Below, one piece after another: positions 36,003 through 46,856 of a stretch of DNA of 64,000 nt. The position numbers were made by a program, and so were the translations under genes. Under the pieces are notes generated by a model. That model saw only the letters and a list, made by a program, of their open reading frames with translations. It searched no databases and had not been told where the DNA came from. Positions within the stretch are counted from its first letter, which is position 1; the number at the start of each line of letters is the position of its first letter. Source of the stretch: Halocafeteria seosinensis (taxonomy: Eukaryota > Sar > Bigyra > Bicosoecida); NCBI GenBank assembly GCA_001687465.1, contig LVLI01000593.1, positions 1-64,000 on the forward strand, given 5' to 3'.

Positions 36003-39000
36003 TCATTGCTCTGGTTGGACTCCAGTCGTATCGTCCTGGACTTCTTCAGATTCACCCTTTTGCGACGTCTCGATGTCGTTGTTTGCCTCCTGTGCATCAA
36101 CACTCGCATCCGTCGTCGCGGCAGCCTCCATAGCGTCATCAAATTCATGCGCATGTCCTACTTCGGTTTCATGGCTATCCGCGCCCATCCTAGTCCTCGC
36201 TTCTTGAGGGCGACCTTCCCCGCCGCCTCCATTGTGTTCCGTATCACTCTCTAACCTCTGCTGTCTTCGAGTATTTCCTTGGGAGCTACTCGTCTCCTCC
36301 GTGTCCTCCCCCGTGACTTCTGCTTCATCCTGTGTGTGCAGAGACCCCGGCTGCTCGTCCTTGTGCGCCACATTCTCCGTTTCTGCTTCATTTCCATGGT
36401 GTCCTGAATCACCATCTTGGGCTTGGGTTACTGTTGGCGGCTCTCTGGTGTCCTCTGTATTGATTTTTGTCTCTTCTGCATCATCTTGCAATGCGTTTCC
36501 TTGTCCGTCTGTATTGTCCTCTTCTCCAAGACCTTCATCAGCCTGATGGTCACTTTCCTGTGAAGCGGTGGCATCTACAGGCGACTGGCTTCCCTGACGA
36601 CTTCCCTCCTCAGCCATCCTCATATCTGCTGCATCATCTTGCAATGCGCTTCCTTGTCCCTCTGCATTGCTCTCTTCTCTATGATCTTCATCAGTTTGAT
36701 GCTCACTTTGTTGAGGAGTGCCGGCAGCTACCGGCGACGGGGTTCCCTTAGCACTGCCCTCCCCAGTCATGTCTTCGTCTGCTGAATCATCTGGTGATGT
36801 GTTTCCTTGTCTGTCTGCATTGTCCTCTTCTCCAAGATCTTCATAAGTCTGGCGGCCACTTTCTTTTGGAGTGGTGGTAGCTACCGACGACTCGGTTCCT
36901 TTGTCCTTGTCTGCTGCATCATCTTGTGATGCGCCTTGAAAAAGATCTTGATCAGTCTGATGGTCATTTTCCTGTGAAGCGGTGGCAGCTACGGGAGACT
37001 GGCTTCCCTGACGACTTCCCTCCTCAGCCATCCTCATATCTGCTCTGTCCTTATCTGCTGCATCATCTTGCAATGCACCTCCTTGTCCCTCTGCATTGCT
37101 CTCTTCTCTATGATCTTCATCAGTTTGATGCTCACTTTGTTGAGGAGTGCTGGCAGCTACCGGCAACTGGGTTCCCTTAGCACTGCCCTCCCCAGTCATG
37201 TCCTCGTCTGCTGAATCATCTGGTGATGTGTTTCCTTGTCTGTCTGCATTGTCCTCTTCTCCAAGATCTTCATCAGTCTGACGGCCACTTTCTTTTGGAG
37301 TGGTGGTAGCTACCGACGACTCGGTTCCTTTGTCCTTGTCTGCTGCATCATCTTGTGATGCGCCTTCCTTTTCAAGATCTTGATCAGTCTGAAGGCCACT
37401 TTCTTGTGAAGCGGTGGCAGCTACGGGCGACTGGCTTCCCTCCTCAGCCATCCTCATATCTGCTCTGTCCTTATCTGCTACATCATCTTGCAATGCGCTT
37501 CCTTGTCCGTCTGAATTGCCCACTTCTCTAAGATCTCTAGCAGTCTGATGCCCACTTTCTTGTGGAGTGGTGGGAGCTACCGGCGACTGGGTTCTCTCCC
37601 CAGGCATCTTCATATCTGCTGTGTCCTTGGCTGCATGTGTCTCGGTCATCTCCGGTTGCTCGACTCTCGTACGTTCTGTACCTTTCTCGGTGTCTGCGGG
37701 AGCCCCGTCCACTGCTGTATTTTCTGCGCCTGGCCTTTCGTTTTCTGGAGCTTCACCGGGCGCTACATACGTATCAAGAATTTGCTTACTCTCACTTTCT
37801 ATTCCATCATCGTCCTGACCAGTTTTGTTTTCCATACCGTGAGGCGATTGCTCAGAGTCAATAGGCGTACCTCCAGAATCTGAAGTGTTGTTATTGCTCT
37901 CCGGTTTCGATTCATCGGCACCTCCAGAAACGTGGTTCGGTGCATCCATTTTCGACATTAATTTGTCATACTCTTGCATGGAACATTCATTCGCTTCGTT
38001 CGACTGGTTTTTCATTTCATTATCGGCGAGATCCAGTGATTGCTTTGGTGAAGAAGAATCTCCTTCAACGGTAAAACCACTTTGCTGCTCCCCTGTAACA
38101 TCCTCTCCATCAGACGTGGACAAGTCAGTGTTGGTCGGCCGATTGCTGGGCGAAAGTTCCTCAACTGCCCTACTACCGGACGCAGCAATGTTTCCGGTAA
38201 CAGAGAGTTCCATATTACTGTCACTCGCCGTGTTCTCCTTCTTGTCTACCTTATCAGTAGAGGCTTCGTTCCAGTTGACAAACTCTTCCCCCTCTACTGA
38301 CGCATCGTACATTTCAGCAGAGTACATCGCAGCGACATCATCATCCTCTGCCTTTTCTTCGTCGTCCGAGGACTTCAGCCGTTCCCCGCTACGAGTACGT
38401 GGAGGGACATATTCGTTGCGGGTGGACGTCTCTCCTGGAATTGTAGCCCCCTCCTCATTTCCGTTTCGGCTTCCTGTTGCACTCGTGGGGCGACCACGCC
38501 GACGAGCTGAGGTTGGACGCGCACCAGACGAGCCCTCCGTTGCAGCGGAAGGAGCTGCTCCGAACCTCGATAACTGATCAAAACTGTCATTTCCCAGAGA
38601 CACCCCGCCTTCACTCTTCATTGATCCGTTACTGTCGTCTCTTACACTATGTGACTGTTGCGAGTCTTGGTTGCGCCGTGAAGGCTGTTTCCGCGTGGAC
38701 TCAGAAGTACTGAACTCTCGAGCAAACTCTTCCTCGAAAGCCTTCTTCTCTTCTTCAGACTTCCAGCCGTCAGCCGCAGACGCGATGAACGGTTCTCGTA
38801 CGTTCTCGTCAGCCTTCTGTTCTTCGGACGCTTGTTCACGTCTTCTACTTCCGGCGCTAACGGGGCGTTGGTACCTTCTGCTTTCCGTCTCATGGGATCC
38901 TTCGAAGCCCCTCGTGACTGGTCTACTGTACCCAGATTGAGCCATTAATACCTGTCGTTCAAAGTCGTTGCTTTCAGCAGAATCGTCTTCAACAACCCCG

Positions 39001-39962
39001 GCGTCTTGTTCTTCAGCTCTCTTAGACGCTTGATAATGCTGTTGCGTAAAGTCTGTGGGAGCAGAAAGGGGGCGGTTGCGCTTGCTTTCTCGCTCAGGAG
39101 GGCGGCGGCCGAATGCTCTGTTGTCAGTTATGTAAGGCGACCCCTCTTCCATGTCGGACGAAGAAATCTTCGAGTCGGTATTGTCCCTTGGGCGAGGCAT
39201 GGCAGCCGAAGCTGGTCTTCGTTTGATTGGTCCTTCTTGTCTGCGATAAGGTTTGGCTGTTTGCGGCCGCTTTTGACGACCTCTGGATTTGGAACGAGGA
39301 CGTGGTTTCTTAGCAGTTCCCGGGTGTTCCTTTATGGGAGATAACACCGCTGTAGCAGGCCTTCCGGTTTCTACTCCAAGGCCTCGTCTCCCAGTTGCAA
39401 ATTCGGAAACTTGCTTCGCCAATTTGTTATGTCTCTTGCTATGCTCGCGTAGGGCCTTATCGCTATACGCGGGGCGCGCTTTCTGTATACGATCCAGCAT
39501 TGCCTGCAAGGAGTTGAAAGATAGATAATGTCACGACGAGGCATCCTCATTCAAGAACGGCAGTCCCGTCAAAAGATGCCGGACTTCAGTCGTTGCTATG
39601 AAAAGGAGTGGCAAACTTACCCTGTTCTCCTGCGTAATTCGTGCCAATTCGCGTCGCCGAACCCCGATATTCATCGAGAACGGTGCTGTGCTTCGCTTTT
39701 TATCCGTCGGTTTCCGGAGTATGTCTTGCATCCGATTGAGTAGAATGATATTCTCACGCTCTATTTCGAAGTTCCGTTCATCCTGTATAGCCTCCCTCTT
39801 CTTATTATGGCGAAGATGAGGCATTCGAGGAGGAGGGCCATTGTCGACTTTGGGCTGCACATGACCCAATGCAGACACATGGTTCAAGTAAGTGTGCTCA
39901 TCCTGTTTCGCAGCAATTATGTGATTCGCACACCGGCGTGTGCGTCGTTCCATATACGCCAT
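36003..39962 (-). CDS. CFAP97/hemingway-type ciliary protein with acidic repeat tail
   Basis: Two exons, 39962..39621 and 39503..36003, give 1280 residues. The N-terminal 150 residues match the hemingway/CFAP97 domain: PPPRMPHLRHNKKREAIQDE, then the block IERENIILLNRMQDIL, then RRELARITQENR joined by the splice to AMLDRIQKARPAYS. The family is linked to motile cilia and flagella, so the organism probably makes flagella at some stage. The remaining 1100 residues are disordered and highly acidic (Asp, Glu, Ser, Gln rich). Between about residues 790 and 1085 they contain long tandem repeats of about 138-144 residues. Known CFAP97 proteins are usually far shorter (about 150-550 residues). The N-terminal assignment is good; the function of the tail is unknown. 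Confidence 0.85.
36590..37620 (-). repeat. Tandem coding repeats, about 415-430 bp unit
   Basis: Blocks beginning TTCCCTGACGACTTCCCTCC at 36590 and again at 37004 are nearly identical over about 400 bp, and a third partial copy begins at about 37434. The second copy carries a short insertion, GCTCTGTCCTTAT. Within each unit a shorter motif of about 40 residues repeats imperfectly (SPVAATxSQES-xQTDED). The repeats are in frame within the CFAP97-like gene. Confidence 0.85.
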
Positions 39963-40655
39963 TTTGGCCGCATAGAGGGTTTATCGCCCGAAAAATCGGG
40001 GGCGCCAAGGCCGTTAACGAACAAGCAAAAAGACAGAAAACCTGCCCACACAAGTCGCACGTTCGCTACAGACATACACCGAAACTCTCACTCGTAGCAG
40101 ATGATACCAGGCACCCCAAACAACTTTGTACAGGGCAATATAGTGGTAAAACAAGGGAAATACAACCCGGAAAAGCGACCCAAATATTGAGTGAAACATT
40201 TGTTTGCTCGCTTCAGTCGGAGACGTTTGTTGAAGTTCGAACGTCAACCGGGTGACTCAAGCCTTGAGTCTCGAGTCTCAAGTTGACTCTCAACCCATGC
40301 TACGGTAACGTGGGCGTTACAACACTGCTTATACTTCCCTTGAATTACATTTTCTTGTGTAACGACCATTTTTAACCTAATTTCGCTCTATATGAGCCAG
40401 CGAAGCCCCCACTTCTCAATCATTCAATGAATACTGAGTTAGTCGCGAGACTTCCAAACTTCTAACCTAATCTTGGACAAAATCAAAAGTACAACACAAT
40501 TTACCATCTATGCCCACACACTAGTGCTACCACGATTATCAAAAATTCATTGCCAAACACGAAGTTAGCACACCGTTTGCGTTAGTTCGGCCCTGGCTGC
40601 TTGTGCGAGTTGCCTCATGTAATGGGCTTGAAAGAGCATGTACCAATGTCTTGTC
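39963..40655. promoter_or_regulatory. Flank of the CFAP97-like gene
   Basis: 5' flank of the CFAP97-like gene and 3' flank of the LRR gene. TGACTCA at 40253-40259 and GTTGACTC at 40282-40289 enclose a CTTGAGTCTCGAGTCTCAAG palindrome (40263-40282). No gene is seen. Confidence 0.45.
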
Positions 40656-41525
40656 TTAGTAGCCCGTTCTAGCAGCCATTGCCCTCTCTCTGATCAAATT
40701 CTTGATTAAGTCTAGAGATTGATTACTGATCTGGTTTCCCCATAAACGCAATCCAGTCAAGGTTGAGGATGGATTGGCCCGCAACCCTTCGGCCAATGCG
40801 TGAACGCCCGTATCGCTGATTTGATTCTTCTCCAGGAAGAGCATATCCAATGTAGTATTGGTACGCACGGCATCAGCCAACGATCGCGCACCTGCATCAC
40901 CGATCTGGTTGCCATCCAAGTATATCACGGACAGTCCCGCGTTGACACACAAAGCGTCCGCCAGGTGCTGAGCACCGGTATCACCGATCTGGTTCTCGTT
41001 CACGTAAAGCTTGGTCAAGCTCCTATTAACTCGCAAAGCATCTGCCAGATGTTGGGCACCTGTATCACTGATTTGATTTTCTTGCAAATTGAGATCCTTC
41101 AGGGCCGTGTTGACGCGCAAGGCCTCCGCCAAATATTGAGCTCCTACATCAGTAACTTGATTACCCCATAGCCACAACCTTGTCAGTGTCGAATTGCCAT
41201 CGCGCAAGACCTCAGCCAAACACTGAGCACCCGCATCACTGACTCGATTCCCATCCAACGAGAGGTTGGTCAGTCCCGTGTTGACACGCAAGGCATCCGC
41301 CAAGTGTTTAGCACCTACATCAGTGATTTGGTTTGTGACTAACACGAGTGAAACCAAAGCCGTATTGCTGCGCAAGGCGTCGGCTATGTCTTGCGCATCT
41401 TTGTCATCCAACTTCGTCTCCGCAAGGTGATGAATACATGTACTGGTATGTGTCAATTCGGGATCATTTTCTCGAATTCGCTGAATAATCTGCTGCACTC
41501 GTTGCTCAGCCTCCGGTGTCCTCAT
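40656..41525 (-). CDS. RNI-like leucine-rich repeat protein
   Basis: Intronless frame of 289 residues from the ATG at 41525; an in-frame ATG at 41600 would add 25 residues without family features. After a short helical cap, about eight 28-residue repeats of the ribonuclease-inhibitor type follow, for example LNLQENQISDTGAQHLADAL and LWGNQVTDVGAQYLAEAL. The invariant positions are Leu/Asn/Gly-Ala and Ala-Leu. The repeats are very uniform, suggesting recent expansion. Such a horseshoe binds proteins; similar LRRs occur in NLRC3-like and tropomodulin-like proteins. There is no NACHT, TIR or kinase domain attached and no membrane segment, so it is a free-standing LRR protein of unknown partner. 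Confidence 0.85.
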   Translation of the reverse strand: MRTPEAEQRVQQIIQRIRENDPELTHTSTCIHHLAETKLDDKDAQDIADALRSNTALVSLVLVTNQITDVGAKHLADALRVNTGLTNLSLDGNRVSDAGAQCLAEVLRDGNSTLTRLWLWGNQVTDVGAQYLAEALRVNTALKDLNLQENQISDTGAQHLADALRVNRSLTKLYVNENQIGDTGAQHLADALCVNAGLSVIYLDGNQIGDAGARSLADAVRTNTTLDMLFLEKNQISDTGVHALAEGLRANPSSTLTGLRLWGNQISNQSLDLIKNLIRERAMAARTGY

Positions 41526-43875
41526 GGTTGTCTCTCTGTGTGTTCCTTTCTTTGGGCGAACGATGAGAACTATATGTTTATGAGCGTCATTGCAACCCAC
41601 AGTGACTGTCAGTGAGTCCGAAGAGGTGTCGCAACACGGAACAGACCAAAGGCTTCAAAGCAACGGCTCGCCAACGAAGCGCAAGCGGAAGTGAGCGAGC
41701 GGATGAGTCGCCGTGGGTGAAACGATGGAAATGAACTGTAAAGTGTGGTAGGTCACTGTAGGTGGTCCAGTACGTGCATGACTCCTAGTTTGCTAGCGAC
41801 TACAGTAGAGTGAGTGTGATACCGTACACAGTTACTCGAGTGTATGAACACTACGACGGATGACTTCCGGTCCCAATACCAAAAACATAGGTACTGTAAT
41901 CCGCTGCAGTAGTGTACATACACAATTGCAACTCGAACCTGCTATTAAAACAGGCTCTACCCCTTGTCGGGGTTCGTCGCTCTACCGCCGGAGAAGTTAG
42001 ATTGCACTCGAGTTTCCTGTGAGTTGACGACTTCAGGCTCATATTCGATAGACCAGCTAGACTATATGGTCAAGGCGGGTATCGACGCTTGGGCCAAAAC
42101 GCATTTCTTCATGGAAATTGTTTACTTCATCCATATCTAGGGAAGCGATCTGAACTCTTCGACAATGAGGATGCTCCAGATCGAAAACTACCACGGTACG
42201 CTAAGCTTCGGAGAACCCTGCAATTCAACAAGCAGAGTTACTAATGTTCGATGGGAATGTGACGGGTCAGATCATTCGACACGGTCAGCCCGCGCATAAG
42301 TGAGCCCTCGCAGCGAGCAATCTCGCAATGACTCTAACCTCAGAGCAACATAGAATAGCTCTGCGGGCTGGTGTCATTGCCACATCGTTCTTTTCCAACA
42401 AGGACGCAGTAAACTTACCTGCCTTCAGAGATCAAGCGAATGCTTCCCGCTAGTGGAACTGCGACAGCAACAAGAGCATGTATGCGACATAGGTACGCGA
42501 ACAAATCCTGCGACCAGTCGGGTTACCAATACAGCCGACCGGGCACTTTGATCATTTTACTCCCTACGCATGTTCAGTATAGCAATGTCTCTAACTACTA
42601 AGCTATTTGATAGTAACTTGAGTAGCCTTGTAACATTGCATGGTGCGATTTGCACCGAGACGGTATCCAGACTCCGTCGTAAGAGCAGGAGTGTAGCGAA
42701 AGGTCTTACTTGACGGTGCCGCTAGTACAAGTCAAACTCTCTGCCAATTTACCTGCAATGCACACCGCTGTATCGCGTTATAGGCAACAGGGAACTGCAA
42801 TGTACGGCGAGATTGGGACGAGCATTGATCATCATAGAGCGAGCAGCTCGCACATAGCCCTCCGATACTTATATTGCAACCCCTTAGAACCACAAAGTCA
42901 AGCAAAATCTTTCGTAGTAGCCTTGCAATCGAGGATTGCGTGGGCGAATTTATGTTTAATATAAGACGCAAAGACATACCTCGAACAATCGCCCCTAAGC
43001 CTTGCGTTCCTGGATGACCCTTCATACTTGCATACCCCATATGGGCCATCGGACATGTGTTCGGTGTTCTCATTCACATTCTCTAATTCTTTGTCAGGAA
43101 TTGCACGTATTTCAAGAAGAATTCTCCAACCTTTCTCGTAGCCAGTTTCGTAGAATTGTGTGCTGCTTTGTCCTTACATTTGCTATAGCGATCCAAGCAA
43201 GGTGAGAACTGGAACTCTGTTTGGCACTCCACTCAGGTCAGGCATCTCGCTGTCTCTCACCCATTTAACACGGTGCCTCTGTAGAACCGATTGACCAAGT
43301 ACGCCTACTGTCCACTAGTGTCGCGCGCATCGTTAACAAATCATCAGTTTAATTTTGCTGTATGAGCGAGAAAGGGTTTCGAGATACACCTTGGAATCAT
43401 ATGGAATGTTCCATAAATTGTTCGACACTACCGCAGAGCACTTTGTTCACAAGTTGAATGACAGCGCCTTATAGAACATCAAAACGTGTATTCTGTTGAG
43501 GTATTTAAAATCAAATTTCGTTTACTATTTATTACCTTCGATACTTACCCACTTGGGTACCACCACACGAATCCCCATTGGGGATCTTCATTGACATGTG
43601 GTACAAGTGTAGCGAGCGAAAGATGGAAGAAACGGGAATCGCTTCTGACTGGGTACAACCTTTCAACTGTGCACACTCCAACGGGTATCCACTCCAGCGG
43701 CAATAATTGTGTAATACTATTTTAACGCGAAGGGCACTGCTGGTAGAGCGTATTATATTCGATGCCGATGATCCCGCAATTACGACACCTAGGTGAGACA
43801 AAATCGCCATCATTCCAAAGAAAAAGTTCCATATCTAGAGAGTGCTAGAGAGCTCCTGGGTTGGGATGGAATGGC
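41526..43875. other. Gene-poor stretch, no gene seen
   Basis: More than 2 kb with only short frames in all six readings, none with splice-consistent partners or recognisable motifs. It leads into the decayed lipase copy and is the most gene-poor part of the window. Confidence 0.55.
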
Positions 43876-44071
43876 CGAACCATTTGCTGCCCGTGACCTC
43901 TGTAACCAGTGGAGGTAGTATTGGTTTGCGGGAGCTCCTCCATCTTACCCTTCCTTTGTCGGATCGGTCAATTGACTTGATCTGGATGTGTTTGACAGTG
44001 GCAGCCATGCTGGCGATGAAGACAGACGAAGAAATGCTCAACTACGAGATTAAGCCAGACATCTCACAAAG
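43876..44071 (+). pseudogene. Decayed copy of two lipase exons with their intron
   Basis: 43999-44071 matches exon 3 of the SDP1-like lipase gene (51177-51249) over all 73 bases with six differences. The 75-nt stretch before it (43924-43998) corresponds to the 80-nt intron 2, and 43885-43923 matches the end of exon 2, including TSGGSI around the active serine. The copy is therefore of genomic DNA, not of mRNA. It is broken: the intron 2 donor GTAAGT has become GTTTGC, the exon 3 donor is lost, the glycine before TSGG has become valine, and no other exons of the lipase flank it. Read straight through, the block stays open in one frame, which is chance given the length of the intron. Confidence 0.85.
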
Positions 44072-44471
44072 ATGGGTACGAGTGCCATCATTACACTTAA
44101 GTTTGTGGGTACAGTACTTCAGTTTAGTTGCGGCCAGTTATGGTAGTTACGGATGAGTAATAAACGGAGATGATCAGGTGCTTTGGTCCGTTTTATACCA
44201 CAACCCAACTTTCTCCCCCTCTCTATTGCGGATTCGATAGCGCTCTTCGCTTCATCCGTTACTGCAACTACTTGAGCAAACCTATCCAGATCTTGCTTCC
44301 ACGTTGCAGCCATGAGAACAGGGAAACCACTGGTGTGCAAAGCTTTGATATGCCTTTTTGTGATCCTCCCTGGTGAAGATACTTGCTTCCTTTGCGGTTT
44401 GGGTAAGCGACCTCCGCAACAATCTGATCAAAGGGTCTAGCTCTACCGCCGTTAGCCGCCAATCAACAGAA
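44072..44471. other. Unassigned stretch with coding-like minus-strand frames
   Basis: On the minus strand two overlapping frames (44282-44512 and 44119-44340) look protein-like, with FTREDHKKAYQSF and AKSAIESAIERGRKLG. They might be further exons of the hypothetical gene just upstream or a degraded retroelement. No join preserves phase convincingly. Confidence 0.25.
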
Positions 44472-45191
44472 TCATCGGGAAGACCGGCCACTTCTCGTTT
44501 GTGGGTGTACAACTGGAGGTAGAATACCAGTATCTGGAGACTCGCTCCGCTTTTCTCGAACGTTATCTAAAGCATTCAAGTGCAGATTCCTCCATTCACT
44601 TTCTTGTTTCTCTTGTCCGTCTTGAAGGTTTTCGAAGACACAGTTAACCGGTACAAACGACACCAGTGACATGAGGTGTCTGCCGATTAGTCTGCAAAAC
44701 CGACCGCCCCCAATACAGAACGCATGGAAATCGACAACGCTAAACAACGCAGCCGGCGGGGACTTCAAAATGACCCGGTTACACACCTCATTGCATTGGA
44801 CCGCATCACCCGCCCACCCGACTGTACTAATCGCATCCGTTCGAGGCCTCGGTGTGCAGGGGTGTCTCCGCAGATTTTGGAATTGAGAGGGTCTGGATAA
44901 TAAGGCTGGATTCCTTCTTGTACTATGTCGGTATTGCAACCACTAGACAGAAGTTTCATGACACCTTTCAAAATACTTGTGACAACATCAGTGACTACAT
45001 TCTGCGAACAAGCGAAAAATGCGACTAGGCGAACAAGCACGGTAAGCGCAAGACCTCCTTACCTTACCCGCTGAGGGAGAAAGGTCAATAGCCGCTGCTT
45101 CACAGCTCCGAATACATGCGGGGACAGCCTGAAAACATACCGGGCGCGCTGGAGGAAAATGCCATTCCTTCCGCGGTACGTAAAGGAACAT
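44472..45191 (-). CDS. Hypothetical three-exon gene
   Basis: Exons 45191..45063, 45001..44787 and 44739..44472 join with consistent phase to 203 residues; the introns are 61 and 47 nt, with GTAAGG and GTGTGT donors. Stretches such as NVVTDVVTSILKGVMKLL and DGQEKQESEWRNLHLNALDN look like soluble helices. No family is recognised. It starts only 16 bases after the stop of the four-helix membrane gene on the same strand, so the two could be one transcription unit or one longer spliced gene. It could also be a chance set of splice sites in non-coding DNA. Confidence 0.3.
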
Positions 45192-45207
45192 TTCGAATTT
45201 TCTGTCT

Positions 45208-45633
45208 TCATTGCCATCCTGGAACTTTTCGGAAGAGCTTGAGGTATAGCAACGGGACTGTTACGAACAGTAGAAACAAGGCAATATTGACCATGCCGGA
45301 CTCTGAGGTGTAGTGATACAGAATCTGTTGAAAGGTCCACTGCCGAATGAACAGTCCCACTGACCAATCCGCTAGCAGGACGACCGAAAGGCCCGAGATG
45401 CCCATCACGAGACGCGGTAGAGGCTCTTCTCCCACATTCCAGCGTCGGATGAACCTCGGGGCCGTGAAGAGCATCGCCAAGACCAGTACGGGTGCTTCAG
45501 CAAGTACGGCCAGAGACGCATTCCCACCCACTAGCGGAAGCAAAAACAGCTCTCGAATGGGGCCCATGACGAATCCAACAGCAAATACGACAAGCGAGTA
45601 TACTACCCCGGCCTGTATAGACCGCTTCAACAT
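45208..45633 (-). CDS. Four-helix membrane protein of bacterial type
   Basis: Intronless frame of 141 residues from the ATG at 45633 (MLKRSIQAGVVYSLVVFAVG); an upstream in-frame start would add a 31-residue leader. There are four hydrophobic helices at about 8-27, 38-55, 74-93 and 116-133. The pattern of AGVxYxxxVFAxGFxxGxIRxLxLxPxxG followed by AVLAEAPxxxxAxxxxxxxxxR is one I associate with small uncharacterised inner-membrane proteins of proteobacteria. The lack of introns in a locus where most genes have them supports an origin by transfer. No function is known. It is placed in the gene-poor, scrambled part of the window. Confidence 0.65.
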   Translation of the reverse strand: MLKRSIQAGVVYSLVVFAVGFVMGPIRELFLLPLVGGNASLAVLAEAPVLVLAMLFTAPRFIRRWNVGEEPLPRLVMGISGLSVVLLADWSVGLFIRQWTFQQILYHYTSESGMVNIALFLLFVTVPLLYLKLFRKVPGWQ

Positions 45634-46856
45634 CGTGTGTGTTACGTGCTGGAGAGTCGAGCTGGAGTGTACTAGTACTTGTGTATCTTGTGAATACCGC
45701 TCGGTATGGCAACAAGAGCAGCGCAAATGAGGCTTTCAAAACATTAATTATGTTGATGAGCTGTATGATGTTGTCGCGCAATCAAAACGATTGTCTTGGT
45801 AGACTGATGGCAAATCAGCGTCAACGTATTACGATTTGTCGTGAAGAACCACAAATTTGAATTTGGAAATGTTGAAACCAGCAACTTTGTCATTCAAATG
45901 TGACGGGTATCCAAATACGCATCAGCATAGGCTTTGTTACACTAATATCTACCAGTGTTCATCCGCTACTGCGGTTGCTGTCTCGTTATACGGGAGAATA
46001 ATTTGTTTGATTTGCCTGGTTGGACAAGCTGAACCCGTGTAACGGGGCCGTGTTCCAGTGGACAGCGGGAACAGATTCTTATGGTTGCTTAAGTTACAAA
46101 TTCGCAGGAGAGTGTAAATGAGACTAGCAAGCATGAATGGAGCGTGAAATGCACGTCAAGGTTCAAGCAGCCGGAAGTCACAATTATGATAACCACGTCT
46201 TCGACAGCCGGCGTACGTTTCGTGATTAGGGAGCGATTGAAAGAAAGAGTGAAAGGAAGATCTTAGGATGAAATTTAGAGTGAGGTGTCGCTCGCTAACC
46301 AGTGTAAGAGTGACAAAGCAATGGAACATGACCATGATAACACGAACGAGACAGATAGAGAACGATTCCGGATAACAATTTGACGCTGGTAGAGGTTGTG
46401 AATCGGACTTACCGCTGCATCCAGGCGCAAGTATCGGGGGAAATTATTAGACCATTCCAGCAGACTCTCTATTACCCTGTCGATGGTTACTAGGTGTGAA
46501 AAAAGTCGATATATGAGCTCTCTTTACAATAAACCGAAGATAAAGGCGTCACAAGACCGCGAAGGAGCCTTAACCTATCATGGTCAATCATGAATGAATG
46601 CGATGCTGAGTTCCATCGCTGCTGGGAAACCCATGACGGAGAGCCTCAGAACTTTACGCGCCGTAGCCAATTCTAGCAACAAAGATAGTTGTTGAGCTTG
46701 AGAATGGTGATTGCAAGCAACACTTCGAGACGATTCCAAACATTGAGTTACCGTGGCAGATTTTTAAGGATTCGCTTATATTTGTTTTCCGACTAAACCG
46801 ACAACACAAACACGACTAACCTTTGCTACACTTCAGCACCATCAGGGTAGAATGGA
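45634..46856. other. Intergenic stretch, no gene seen
   Basis: Over 1.2 kb with frames under 75 codons and no recognisable motif. It separates the membrane-protein gene from the 3' end of the GLUG gene. Confidence 0.55.

Noticed and set aside
36590-37620. CRISPR-like or satellite array
   Set aside because: The repeats are long, in frame and translated into a regular acidic protein; there are no short direct repeats with unique spacers.
37885-38577. 230-codon plus-strand frame
   Set aside because: It is the antisense shadow of the low-complexity CFAP97-like exon and has no protein-like features.
44282-44512. Reverse transcriptase fragment (REDHKKAY on the minus strand)
   Set aside because: The similarity to a polymerase D-x-x-x-AY motif is only a few residues and no YxDD box or other retroelement domain is near.
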